From Anaerolineae bacterium (GTDB lineage: Bacteria; Chloroflexota; Anaerolineae; Aggregatilineales; Phototrophicaceae), in the NCBI GenBank assembly GCA_020848855.1, contig JADLHH010000462.1, positions 1 through 22,996 of the forward strand: a DNA stretch of 22,996 nucleotides, given 5' to 3'. Each line of letters starts with the position of its first letter. Within the stretch, counting starts at the first letter, position 1. Under the pieces are notes generated by a model. The model was not told the DNA's origin, did no database searches, and saw only the letters and a program-made list of their open reading frames with translations. Both the position numbers and the translations under genes were made by a program. Below, piece after piece: positions 13,586-20,839 of the stretch.

Positions 13586-14602
13586 CTAGTCCTTGAGCGG
13601 CAGACGGTACAGCCCCATCGCCTCGCGCACCAGCGCCATCGTCGCCTGCGCTTCGGCGCGCGCCCGCTCTGTCCCGGCGATCAGCACATCCTCGACCAGC
13701 CCCGGCTGCGCCTCGTACTGCGCCCGCCGCTCACGCATCGGCGCGAGGAAATTGTTGATCGCCAGCGCCAGCTTTTTCTTCACTTCCACGTCGCCGACCG
13801 CGCCGCGCAGGTAGCGCTCCTTCAGGTCGTTAACTTCGTCTGCGTTGGGGTTGAAAGCGTCGTGGTAGATGAATACCGGGTTGCCCTCGACGCGACCGGG
13901 GATGTCGGCGCGGATGCGGTTCGGGTCGGTGAACATGCCGCGCACCTTCTCGTTAACGGTCTTCTCGTCGTCGCTCAGGAAGATGGCGTTGCCGAGCGAC
14001 TTGCTCATCTTCGCCTGCCCATCCGTCCCGATTAGCGACGGGACATCGCCGACCAGCACGTCGGGGATCGGGAAGACCTCGCCGTACAGGAAGTTGAAGC
14101 GCCGGGCGATCTCGCGCGTCACTTCGATGTGCGACTCGTTGTCCTTGCCGACCGGCACCAGGTTCGCGCGCGGCAGCAGAATATCGGCGGCTTGCAGCAC
14201 CGGGTAGCCGAGCAAGCCGAACGGCATCGAATCGAGGTGCGCCGCGCTCGCCATGTCTTTCAGGCTGGGCACGCGCTCCAGCCGCGCCACGCTGATCATC
14301 ATCTCGAAAATCAGGTTCAGCTCATATGTTTCGTACACGCCCGACTGCAGCAGGATCGTGCTTTTTTCGGGGTCGATGCCCGCCGCCAGATAATCGAGCA
14401 CCATGTCGTGAACGTTCTCGCCAATCGCGGCGATGGCTTCTTTCTCCGGCTTGGTCGTCAGCGTGTGCAAATCCGCCACAATGAAGAAGCACTCGTACTC
14501 GTCCTGCAGGCGCACGCGGTTCGCCAGCGACCCCACGTAATGCCCCAGATGCATCCGCCCGGTTGGACGGTCGCCTGTCAAGATGCGTCCCTTAACCGCC
14601 AT
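13586..14602 (-). CDS. trpS: Tryptophanyl-tRNA synthetase
   Basis: The protein has 338 residues, normal for bacterial TrpRS. It has the class I motif HLGH (18-21) after PTGRM, and KMSKS at 198-202. The intervening [19 protein letters not shown] is typical of the family. It attaches tryptophan to tRNA-Trp in the cytoplasm. An AGGAGA and a nearer AGGG precede the ATG. The roughly 290-nt leader is a T-box with a UGG specifier and a terminator ending just before the ribosome site, so expression should rise when uncharged tRNA-Trp accumulates. An enolase-superfamily gene follows 9 bp downstream. Confidence 0.98.
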   Translation of the reverse strand: MAVKGRILTGDRPTGRMHLGHYVGSLANRVRLQDEYECFFIVADLHTLTTKPEKEAIAAIGENVHDMVLDYLAAGIDPEKSTILLQSGVYETYELNLIFEMMISVARLERVPSLKDMASAAHLDSMPFGLLGYPVLQAADILLPRANLVPVGKDNESHIEVTREIARRFNFLYGEVFPIPDVLVGDVPSLIGTDGQAKMSKSLGNAIFLSDDEKTVNEKVRGMFTDPNRIRADIPGRVEGNPVFIYHDAFNPNADEVNDLKERYLRGAVGDVEVKKKLALAINNFLAPMRERRAQYEAQPGLVEDVLIAGTERARAEAQATMALVREAMGLYRLPLKD

Positions 14603-14892
14603 GATTCCCTGTTCTCCTGGTTAACAAAAAACGCCCGTCCCACATCATGGGGACGAGCGTTGAAGCCCGCGATACCACCCCGCTTAAGCCGTTCGAACGC
14701 GGCTTCACTCGGTCGATGCGCAGATAACGGTCGCATTTCCGGCGCGGGCGGCTTGCGCCACCGTTGCGGCTCGGAGAGTCCATTCAGCGCCGGCGTGTGG
14801 GCGGGTTCTCAGCTTGGCTGCATCGCAGATGCAGCGCCCGCTCTCTGTGCCACCGTGTCGGCGCGTACTTGTTTCTCGTCATCGCCTTTGTG
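14603..14892 (-). promoter_or_regulatory. tRNA-Trp T-box leader
   Basis: On the minus strand, from the predicted start near 14892, the leader shows GATGACGAGAAACAAGTA, the GA/kink-turn and AGTA (14869-14866) side of the stem I specifier loop. A helix GCGCCG (14864-14859) with CGGCGC (14792-14787) closes above it. Then comes GAATGGAC, with specifier TGG at 14782-14780, the Trp codon. Near the 3' end is GGGGTGGTATCGCGGG (14681-14666), the T-box proper, whose UGGU bulge would pair with the tRNA ACCA end. A terminator follows directly. The specifier agrees with the downstream trpS. The T-box has AUC where ACC is usual. Confidence 0.92.
14625..14660 (-). terminator. Intrinsic terminator of the trpS T-box
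   Basis: On the minus strand ACGCTCGTCCC (14660-14650) and GGGACGGGCGT (14641-14631) make an 11-bp stem with one G-U pair around an 8-base loop. A run of T follows (TTTTTG, 14630-14625). Its 5' arm lies 5 bases after the T-box motif, as expected for terminator/antiterminator exchange. Confidence 0.93.
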
Positions 14893-14898
14893 GCAGAA

Positions 14899-14927
14899 AT
14901 TGTACGCGCTCGCCGCAGGCGCGTCAA
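14899..14927 (-). promoter_or_regulatory. trpS promoter
   Basis: On the minus strand TTGACG (14927-14922), a 17-bp spacer and TACAAT (14904-14899) form a near-consensus promoter. The start would be at about 14892, just before the T-box stem I sequence. Confidence 0.85.
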
Positions 14928-14952
14928 CTGACGGCTGTTTGGCGTCTGAACC

Positions 14953-15699
14953 CTACAATTTCGCCTTCATCACGAACACGCCCCAGCTAAAATAGCGTCG
15001 CTGGTATGCCAGATGGCTGCTCTGGCTGCGCTCGTACGTCTGCCGGACTTCCGGCGCGAGCGGATCGTCGGGGTGATCGCGCAGCCACTCGTATAAATTC
15101 CACCACTGTCCCGCCTCGTACCGATCCCAGCTATCCGGGTTCGCCAGCACCATCTCGACCAGTTCCAGACCGGCACTGTGAATCCGATCCAGCGTGCCCG
15201 CCAGCGACGTAAACTCGTCTTTGCTCACGCCGAGCGCGGTATAGGCTTCTTCCGGCGCTGGATCGCTCCAGTACGGCTCGCCGACCAGCAGCAGCCCGCC
15301 CGGCTTAAGCGCGGGCAGCATCAACCTGAGCGTGCCGACCAGCCCGCCGCCAATCCAGGTCGCGCCGATACAGCTGACCACGTCGAAGCCCTGCGCCTCG
15401 GCGCTATACTGCCCGGCGTCGCCCTCGATGAACTGGATGCGGTCACTGACGCCAAATTCCGCCGCGCGCTCGTGCGCCGCTGCCAGAAATACCTTGCTGA
15501 TATCCACGCCGATACCTTCGATGCCCCAGCGCCGCGACCACTGGCACAGCATCTCGCCCTTGCCGCAGCACAGGTCGAGCTGGCGCATCCCCGGCGTCAG
15601 GCGACAGACCTCGCCCAGCAGCATCAGCTTCTCGTGGGTGAAGGGGTTCAGAATGTGATGATTGGCTTCGGAAATCTCGTGCATTTGCAAAACGGACAT
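14953..15699 (-). CDS. SAM-dependent methyltransferase (class I)
   Basis: From the ATG at 15699 the protein has 248 residues with a Rossmann-type core. Motif I is LDLCCGKGEM (41-50), the acidic end of strand 2 is GIGVDIS, followed by FIEGDAGQY, then FDVVSCIGATWIGGG and LKPGGLLLVGEPYW. It should transfer a methyl group from S-adenosylmethionine; the acceptor is unknown. The frame begins 24 bases earlier, but the start chosen has AAAGGAG about 10 bases upstream while the earlier one does not. Two palindromes lie upstream at 15734-15780. The stop is about 25 bp before the trpS -35 element, so trpS is an independent unit. The C-terminal third has many aromatic residues (WWNLYEWL) and no membrane segment. 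Confidence 0.87.
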   Translation of the reverse strand: MSVLQMHEISEANHHILNPFTHEKLMLLGEVCRLTPGMRQLDLCCGKGEMLCQWSRRWGIEGIGVDISKVFLAAAHERAAEFGVSDRIQFIEGDAGQYSAEAQGFDVVSCIGATWIGGGLVGTLRLMLPALKPGGLLLVGEPYWSDPAPEEAYTALGVSKDEFTSLAGTLDRIHSAGLELVEMVLANPDSWDRYEAGQWWNLYEWLRDHPDDPLAPEVRQTYERSQSSHLAYQRRYFSWGVFVMKAKL

Positions 15700-15733
15700 G
15701 TGGGCTGCTCCTTTCGGCTGCACACACGGATCA

Positions 15734-15780
15734 ACCTGACATCAGGTGCGGCTTGCATGTACTCAGCGCGCGTGTACATG
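15734..15780. promoter_or_regulatory. Two operator-like palindromes upstream of the methyltransferase gene
   Basis: ACCTGACATCAGGT (15734-15747) is a palindrome with 6-bp arms. CATGTAC (15756-15762) and GTACATG (15774-15780) are perfect 7-bp arms spaced by 11 bp, about two helical turns centre to centre. Both lie 35-80 bp before the methyltransferase start and resemble dimeric repressor sites. No regulator gene is in the window, so this is tentative. Confidence 0.4.
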
Positions 15781-15955
15781 TCGGTTCGCCACAGCAAGGA
15801 TGGTAACACAATCAGCCTTCGGCTCCGAACAACGAGTGAGATTTGTACCCGAAGAAGGCGAGGATTCTCCATCACTCTGTGGGCACTATAGCAGGCGCTT
15901 ATACCCGCATGGCAGGCGGCGCAGAGGTAATCACCTAACATTAATGTGAGCCGTC

Positions 15956-15983
15956 TTGACCTTCCGCAAATTGGGGCTATACT
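15956..15983 (+). promoter_or_regulatory. Promoter of the short 16-kb transcription unit
   Basis: TTGACC (15956-15961) and TATACT (15978-15983) are spaced by 16 bp, each five of six to consensus. The predicted start is near 15990. The only thing downstream on this strand is the short unit ending at the terminator at 16117-16153. Confidence 0.75.
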
Positions 15984-16020
15984 GTGTCTATCGCTGGTTT
16001 AGAGCAAAGGAGGTGATCGC

Positions 16021-16056
16021 GTGGATAGTCGCAGTCATAAGGGGGCTAACCCCTAA
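16021..16056 (+). CDS. 11-residue micro-ORF with extreme Shine-Dalgarno
   Basis: GTG at 16021 opens an 11-codon frame ending in TAA (16054-16056); the peptide is MDSRSHKGANP. The ribosome site AAAGGAGGTGATC is as long as such a site can be, and the spacing from GGAGG to GTG is 7 bases, which is ideal. It sits inside a promoter-terminator unit with no downstream gene. It may be translated for its own sake, serve to park ribosomes, or be incidental to a structured RNA. Confidence 0.4.
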   Translation: MDSRSHKGANP

Positions 16057-16116
16057 GACGCTCACCTCTCTGTGAGCGCCCCTTCGGGGGATTAGCTCCC
16101 TGAGACCTGCTATACC

Positions 16117-16153
16117 GACCCGCCGTGGCTCTACGCGGCGGGTCACTTTTTTT
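16117..16153 (+). terminator. Intrinsic terminator of the short transcript
   Basis: GACCCGCCG (16117-16125) and CGGCGGGTC (16136-16144) form a perfect 9-bp stem, extendable by two pairs. ACTTTTTTTAT follows. The T-run is on the plus strand only, so it ends the small plus-strand unit, not the convergent aldo/keto reductase gene. Confidence 0.93.
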
Positions 16154-16169
16154 ATCCCTCAAATGCGTC

Positions 16170-17195
16170 TCAGTATGCCCGGTGGTTGTCGATCTGGTCG
16201 AAGGTACTACCGAAGACGTAGGGGTTGCCGCGCCAGTCGTGCGGGAAGCCGAGGTCGATCCGGCTGGCGTCGTCCAGCCGCTGAAGCTGCTCGGCGCTGA
16301 GTGCCCAGTCGAGCACGCCGAGATTGTCCTCAAGCTGCGCCAGCGTGCGCGCGCCGAGAATCGGGATCATCAGGGCGCGTTCCTGCTGCTGACGCACCCA
16401 GTTGATCGCCACCTGCGCCCGCGATTTGCCCGTTTCGTCGGCGACGGCGCGCACCTCGTCGATGATCGCCTGGGTGCGTTCCTGAATCTGCATCTGGTCG
16501 CGGCTGAAACGGGTCTGCTCGTTCCCTTCGGTGTATTTTCCGGTCAGCACGCCCCCGCCGATCAGGCTGAAGGGCATGACCGCCATATCCCAGTGGCGTG
16601 CCATCGGCAGCATCTCGCGCTCGATCTCGCGCCCCGCCAGCGAATATGGAAGCTGTACGCCGACGAAGCGCGACCAGCCGCGTAATTCCGCCATCGTGTT
16701 CGCCTCGGCGACAATGAATCCGGGCGAGTCCGAGATGGCGATGTAGTTCACCTTGCCCATCCGCACCAGATCATCCATGCCGCGCAGCACTTCCTCGACC
16801 GGCGTGGTGTAGTCCCAGACGTGCAGATAGAGCAGGTCGATCACGTCAGTCCGCAGGCGCTTGAGGCTGCGCTCGACCGACTGGCGCATGTTCTTGCGGC
16901 TGTTGCCGCCGGAATTAGGATCGGTTGAATCGCTTTTGGTGAGGGTGTACTTGGTGGCGACGACGAAGTGATCGCGGTCGGCGCTCAGCAGGTCGCCGAG
17001 GATGGTTTCCGCCTCGCCGTCGGTGTAGTTGACCGAGGTGTCGATGAAGTTGCCGCCCGCTTCGGCGTAGCGGTCGAACATGCGCCTGCACTCATCCGGC
17101 GCAGCGCCCCAACCCCACGCCGTGCCGAAGGTCATCGTCCCTAACGCCAGTTCCGAGACCCGCACGCCGCTCTTGCCCAGTAATTTGTATCGCAT
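16170..17195 (-). CDS. Aldo/keto reductase
   Basis: The 341-residue protein has the AKR catalytic tetrad: D52 and Y57 in FIDTSVNYTDGEAE, K82 in ATKYT, and H125 in LLYLHVWD. The end of the barrel carries ILGARTLAQLEDNLG, the cofactor-phosphate region typical of AKRs that use NADPH. It reduces an aldehyde or ketone, or oxidises the reverse; the natural substrate is unknown. Length and the insertion after K82 (TKSDSTDPNSGGNSRKNM) resemble the YajO/Tas-like group. The ribosome site AAGGAG is inside the 3' arm of a perfect 10-bp hairpin at 17201-17225, immediately before the ATG, suggesting translational control. It follows the acetylesterase-like gene by 80 bp on the same strand. Confidence 0.93.
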   Translation of the reverse strand: MRYKLLGKSGVRVSELALGTMTFGTAWGWGAAPDECRRMFDRYAEAGGNFIDTSVNYTDGEAETILGDLLSADRDHFVVATKYTLTKSDSTDPNSGGNSRKNMRQSVERSLKRLRTDVIDLLYLHVWDYTTPVEEVLRGMDDLVRMGKVNYIAISDSPGFIVAEANTMAELRGWSRFVGVQLPYSLAGREIEREMLPMARHWDMAVMPFSLIGGGVLTGKYTEGNEQTRFSRDQMQIQERTQAIIDEVRAVADETGKSRAQVAINWVRQQQERALMIPILGARTLAQLEDNLGVLDWALSAEQLQRLDDASRIDLGFPHDWRGNPYVFGSTFDQIDNHRAY

Positions 17196-17200
17196 CGAAA

Positions 17201-17225
17201 ACTCCTTCCCGCTTTGGGAAGGAGT
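17201..17225 (-). promoter_or_regulatory. Hairpin sequestering the aldo/keto reductase ribosome site
   Basis: On the minus strand ACTCCTTCCC (17225-17216), loop AAAGC and GGGAAGGAGT (17210-17201) form a perfect 10-bp stem. The AAGGAG in the 3' arm is the ribosome site, 5 bases from the ATG. When folded it would hide the site. TTTTCG follows, so weak terminator activity is also possible. Confidence 0.65.
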
Positions 17226-17275
17226 CTACGCGATTTTCGCTTCGATGTCCCCATACATTGGGACAGGTTGGTCGC

Positions 17276-18307
17276 TTAGCCGACCAGCGGCTGCATCGCC
17301 CGCCACCAGCGCTCGGCGGCGATTTGCAGGTTCGTGTCGCTGCGCAGGTGATACTGATCGTCGCTCGCCAGATCGCTGAGGTCGGGACCGAGCAGCACGG
17401 TATCGACCGCGTTCGCCGCCTCGACCACCGCCCGCCGTATTTCCGCCTCGGCGTCGTCAGGGATCGCCATGCTGTTGTGGATCAGCGCTGGCATGATCGG
17501 GATGCCGAGGTCGCGCCGGATGGCGGTCGCCACCTGTTGAAACTGGCGTTGGTAGTCCGCCTGCGCCATGCCGTCGAGGGCGTCGGTTTCGCCCTGCCAC
17601 CACAGCACGGCTTTCGCCCCGGTCAGGCGGGCGCGATACGCCATACTGCCGTACAGCGTTGCCCGGTTGAAGGGGTCGCGCCCCGGCAGCCACGCCGTGA
17701 CCGAGCTGCCGCCTTTCGCGGCGGGGACGAACGCCACCGGCACGCCGGTCGCGCCCATGTGATGCCCGGCGACCAGCGTCCATACGCTGCCCGCCGCTTC
17801 GAAATCGATGCTCACGCCATCGACCTGCCCGGCGTCGCTGTCGGTCGGATCTCTGAGTTCGTGCCACTGGTAATCATTGCCGAACAGCGCCGCCTTCAGC
17901 CACTCGTGACCGGCGCTCTGGGGATGATCGCCGCGCCCGCTGGCGTTGCTCTGCCCGGCGATCACGAACACGTCGCCGACGCCGACATAAGGCACGGCGG
18001 CGGTCACGTCCGGCGCGTCTGCCAGCCGGATTTCGAGCGCGCCCTGTCCCTGCGGCTGGTTTTCGAGCATCCCGGAGAACACGCGGTTCGCCGCCCGCGC
18101 AATCGGCTGCCAGCCGCCGCCATTGAAGCGCGCCTCGATGGTGCCGGTCGCATCCACCGTACCGCGTATCGGGATGTTCGAGACGCCGCTGTGCCGCTGG
18201 TACACCAGATACGGCACGGGCGAGGTGATGGTGAGCGTCGGCTGGGCGGTGGAGACGGCGACGCCCCCCAATACGAGTAAAATCGCCAAGAGGCGTATGA
18301 TCCGCAT
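17276..18307 (-). CDS. Sialate O-acetylesterase-like (SASA/CE6-type) secreted esterase
   Basis: The 343-residue protein starts with a signal peptide (MRIIRLLAILLVLGGVAVST, cleavage near AQ). A beta-rich N-terminal domain follows to about 105. Then comes the SGNH-like esterase domain: nucleophile block VIAGQSNASGRG with Ser120, an oxyanion-type WWQGETDA in the middle, and a late HLRSD with the Asp/His pair. This combination marks the SASA (carbohydrate esterase 6-like) family, which removes acetyl groups from sugars outside the cytoplasm. The ATG at 18307 has AGGAG about 8 bases upstream; a TTG three bases earlier is also open. The upstream gene ends in a strong terminator, so this gene has its own promoter, not clearly visible. 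Confidence 0.88.
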   Translation of the reverse strand: MRIIRLLAILLVLGGVAVSTAQPTLTITSPVPYLVYQRHSGVSNIPIRGTVDATGTIEARFNGGGWQPIARAANRVFSGMLENQPQGQGALEIRLADAPDVTAAVPYVGVGDVFVIAGQSNASGRGDHPQSAGHEWLKAALFGNDYQWHELRDPTDSDAGQVDGVSIDFEAAGSVWTLVAGHHMGATGVPVAFVPAAKGGSSVTAWLPGRDPFNRATLYGSMAYRARLTGAKAVLWWQGETDALDGMAQADYQRQFQQVATAIRRDLGIPIMPALIHNSMAIPDDAEAEIRRAVVEAANAVDTVLLGPDLSDLASDDQYHLRSDTNLQIAAERWWRAMQPLVG

Positions 18308-18370
18308 CAAATCGTCTCCTGTTTGCCAGTCAACGACGCTAGTTTAGCGCGATGCCGGGCGATTCCGAAT

Positions 18371-18401
18371 CAAAAAGGGCGACGCCGCCGGCATCGCCCT
18401 T
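18371..18401 (-). terminator. Intrinsic terminator after oligoendopeptidase F
   Basis: On the minus strand AAGGGCGATGCC (18401-18390) and GGCGTCGCCCTT (18386-18375) form a 12-bp stem with one G-U pair around a 3-base loop. TTTTTGATT follows. It lies 33 bp after the pepF stop codon. The short gap between holds three CTCAGTCC direct repeats. Confidence 0.93.
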
Positions 18402-18434
18402 CTCAGTCCTCAGTCCTGATCCCTCAGTCCTTCT

Positions 18435-20255
18435 TTAGAACTTTTCCGGGTAGACTTCCCGCGCCAGCGTTTCTTCCTGATCGACCAGCTTGCGCAGCGC
18501 TTCCAGCCCCTCGTTCCAGAACGCCGGGTCGCGCAGGTTGACGCCGACCTTCGCCAGAATCCTGTCCGGGTAGTCGGAGTCGCCCGCCGCCAGAATGTCG
18601 AGGTACTGCGGCACGAATTCCGCGCCGCGCTTCTGGTACAGGTTGAACAGCGCCAGCACCAGCAGCTCGCCGAAGGAGTAGGCGTAGACGTAGCCGGGGC
18701 TGCCGACGAAGTGTGGCACGTAGCTCCACCACCAACCGTAATCGTCGCGCAGGTTGACGCTGCCCTGGAACATGTCGCGCTGGCTGTTTAGCCAGATTTC
18801 GCTGATGCGCTCAGTCGAAAGCTCGCCTTCGGTGCGGCGGGCGGTATGCAAGCCATCCTCGAAGCGGTTCATCGAAATCTGGCGGAAGATAGTAGCGAAG
18901 CTGTCCTCGATCTTCTGCGCCAGCATCGCCAGCCGCGCTGCCGGGTCGGGTTCCTTCGCCATCAGGTCGGTGAACACCAGCATCTCGCCGAAGGTCGATG
19001 CCGTCTCGGCGGTCGTGAGCGGGGTGTACAGCCCGGTGATGCCCTGCGCCTGCGCCGCCAGGTCGCCGTGCAAGCCGTGACCGAGTTCGTGCGCCAGCGT
19101 CTGCACGTCGCGCGCCTTGCCGGTGTAGTTCAGCAGCACGAACGGGTGCGCCGACGGCACGGTCGATGAGCAGAACGCGCCGCCGCGCTTGTTCGGCTGT
19201 ACCGGCGCGTGAATCCAGTTTTCATTGAAGAAGCGCCCCATGATCTCGCCGACGCGCGGGCTGAACGCCGTGTAGGCGTTCTCGACGATCTGCCGTGCTT
19301 CCGACCAGTCGTAGAGCCGCTCGTCGGTCGTGAACTGGATCGGCGCGTAGCGGTCGTAGTCGTACAGTTCGTCGTAGCCCAGCAGCACGCGCTTGAGGTT
19401 GTAGTGCCGGGCGACCAGCGCGTAATTCGACGTGACCGCCTGGATCAGCGCCTCGACGGTTTCATCCGGCGCTTTGTTGGACAGATTGCGCGCCGAAATC
19501 CACGAAGGGTAGCCGCGCCGCTTGTCGTCGGCTGCCTTGTCCGCCACCAGCACGTTGAAGATGTAGGTCAGTTCCATACTGCGGGTTTTCAGCCCCTCGG
19601 TCAGCGCGTCTGCCGCTTTGCGCCGGGCTTCGCGGTCGGGTTCGTAAATTTTGGCGAGGATCAGCGATTGATTCAGCTTCTCGCCGTCGTAGTCGAAGCG
19701 CAGCGCGCTGGTGATCTGCGTGAACAGCCGCGACCAGGCGCTGCTGCCAGTGACTGACTTCTCGACCAGAATCTGCTCCTCGATCTCGCTGAGGGTATAC
19801 GGCTTGTAGCGGCGCTCGGCTTCCAGCGGGTGGTGATATTTGCCCAGCGTCGGGTCGGCGAGCAGCTTTTCCGCCTGCTCGTCGGGCACGGCTTTCCACT
19901 CAAGGTCGAAGAACATCAGCTTCTGGTTCAACTGGGCGTTCGCCTCGGTGATCTTCTGGACGAGCGCGCCGCGCCGCTGGTCGGTGGTGTCGGTCGCGTA
20001 GTTCAGGAAGGCGAACGAGCCAATGCGTCCCATCGCATCGGAGATGGCTTCCTGCTCGTGCATGGCATCGACCATCTCCTCGGCGTCGAGGCTGGCGACT
20101 CTGCCGCGATACTTCGCCGCGAACTCGTCCGCCATCGCCCGCACGGTGTCGAGGTCGGTCTGAATCCCCGGATCATCGACGCCGGAATAGAAGATCGATA
20201 AATCCCACAGCACATCCTCGGCACCGGTTTTCTTCTCTACCGCTGCATCCACCAT
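18435..20255 (-). CDS. pepF: Oligoendopeptidase F (M3B metallopeptidase)
   Basis: From the ATG at 20255 the protein has 606 residues, the usual size for the family. The zinc site HELGH lies at 389-393 and the third ligand Glu at about 417 in AETASTFGEM. The chain around it (HPFVLLNYTGKARDVQTLAHE and YAYSFGELLVLALF) is typical of M3B enzymes. It cleaves short peptides in the cytoplasm, recycling peptide fragments. The frame is open from a TTG 15 bases earlier, but the ATG used has AAAGAGG immediately upstream. A promoter (20288-20316) and a strong terminator (18371-18401) bracket it, so it is probably transcribed alone. Confidence 0.95.
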   Translation of the reverse strand: MVDAAVEKKTGAEDVLWDLSIFYSGVDDPGIQTDLDTVRAMADEFAAKYRGRVASLDAEEMVDAMHEQEAISDAMGRIGSFAFLNYATDTTDQRRGALVQKITEANAQLNQKLMFFDLEWKAVPDEQAEKLLADPTLGKYHHPLEAERRYKPYTLSEIEEQILVEKSVTGSSAWSRLFTQITSALRFDYDGEKLNQSLILAKIYEPDREARRKAADALTEGLKTRSMELTYIFNVLVADKAADDKRRGYPSWISARNLSNKAPDETVEALIQAVTSNYALVARHYNLKRVLLGYDELYDYDRYAPIQFTTDERLYDWSEARQIVENAYTAFSPRVGEIMGRFFNENWIHAPVQPNKRGGAFCSSTVPSAHPFVLLNYTGKARDVQTLAHELGHGLHGDLAAQAQGITGLYTPLTTAETASTFGEMLVFTDLMAKEPDPAARLAMLAQKIEDSFATIFRQISMNRFEDGLHTARRTEGELSTERISEIWLNSQRDMFQGSVNLRDDYGWWWSYVPHFVGSPGYVYAYSFGELLVLALFNLYQKRGAEFVPQYLDILAAGDSDYPDRILAKVGVNLRDPAFWNEGLEALRKLVDQEETLAREVYPEKF

Positions 20256-20287
20256 TTTAGCCTCTTTCAACGTTTAACTTTCGTCCA

Positions 20288-20316
20288 ATGATAGCGACTT
20301 CGTCGGCATTCTGCAA
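20288..20316 (-). promoter_or_regulatory. Probable pepF promoter
   Basis: On the minus strand TTGCAG (20316-20311), a 17-bp spacer and TATCAT (20293-20288), five of six to consensus. The start would be near 20281, about 26 nt before the ATG at 20255. Confidence 0.6.
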
Positions 20317-20393
20317 TGTCGTCGGACGCTCGATTCGTGACGATTCTCGGAGCGCCAGTATGCCTTCTGTTAGGCGACCCGCGCCGGGAGCGC

Positions 20394-20399
20394 TATAAT
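20394..20399 (+). promoter_or_regulatory. Consensus -10 element for the small membrane-protein gene
   Basis: TATAAT is a perfect -10 box 44 bp before the ATG at 20444. The -35 region is weak (TTAGGC at 20370-20375, 18-bp spacing). The predicted start is near 20406. Confidence 0.55.
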
Positions 20400-20443
20400 C
20401 GGCGGGCAAGTGAATGGCGAAGCTTCCCAGAGCCGGATGACCG

Positions 20444-20782
20444 ATGGAACAGCTTAAGCGCATCGACGGCACGCCGCACGAAATGCTGCACGTCCTCGCG
20501 CTGACGATCATCGGGCGGCGGGCGGTGCAGGTGGCGCAGGATCACGTCGTCATCCCGAAAGACCTGACGACCGGGCAGTACGTGTTCGTCGCCGGGCTGC
20601 CGGCGCTGGTGTTCTTCGTCGCGCTGGCGCTGGGCGCGATCGGGCTGCTCAACGCCCGCACGCCTGCGCAGGCGGGGATCGCCGTCGCCGTGATCATCGC
20701 CGCCGGGTTCGCCGCCGCCGGGACGATGGGCGATGTGCAGTTGATTTTGATGCGGCTGACGCGGAACGACCGGAAATTCTGA
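20444..20782 (+). CDS. Small two-TM membrane protein, function unknown
   Basis: The 112-residue protein has a soluble N-terminal part of about 45 residues (GTPHEMLHVLALTIIGRRAVQ), then two hydrophobic segments at about 47-69 and 77-97, and a short basic C-terminus (RLTRNDRKF). I do not recognise the family. The ribosome site is weak (CCGGATGACCG before the ATG). A perfect -10 element lies upstream, and the region is divergent from pepF. A small membrane subunit or accessory protein is possible, but no neighbour points to a role. Confidence 0.65.
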   Translation: MEQLKRIDGTPHEMLHVLALTIIGRRAVQVAQDHVVIPKDLTTGQYVFVAGLPALVFFVALALGAIGLLNARTPAQAGIAVAVIIAAGFAAAGTMGDVQLILMRLTRNDRKF

Positions 20783-20839
20783 GCATCCCTTAGAAACCGG
20801 CTCGACAAGAGGAGCGCACGATCAACAGGAGCAGGAGCC

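Larger units (their letters stand above)
15990..16155 (+). ncRNA. Candidate small RNA or micro-ORF transcript (about 165 nt)
   Basis: A promoter and a strong intrinsic terminator bracket this stretch and no ordinary gene lies within it. It contains AAAGGAGGTGATC (16006-16018), a 13-base perfect complement of the conserved bacterial 16S rRNA 3' end, followed by an 11-codon ORF. It also has three compact hairpins: GGGG-CTAA-CCCC (16042-16053), GCTCAC-CTCTCT-GTGAGC (16060-16077) and CCCC-TTCG-GGGG (16079-16090). The bases TCACCTC (16062-16068), part of the second hairpin, can instead pair with GAGGTGA (16010-16016) in the ribosome-binding stretch, so two exclusive folds are possible. It does not match tmRNA, SRP RNA or RNase P RNA features I know. 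Function is unknown. Confidence 0.55.

Noticed and set aside
12620..14035. Open frame of 471 codons on the plus strand opposite the enolase-superfamily and trpS genes
   Set aside because: It spans two clear genes on the other strand and resembles no family.
15990..16155. 6S RNA, tmRNA, SRP RNA or RNase P RNA at the short transcription unit
   Set aside because: It lacks the long bulged helix of 6S RNA, the tag frame and tRNA-like ends of tmRNA, the SRP tetraloop motif and the conserved RNase P core sequences.
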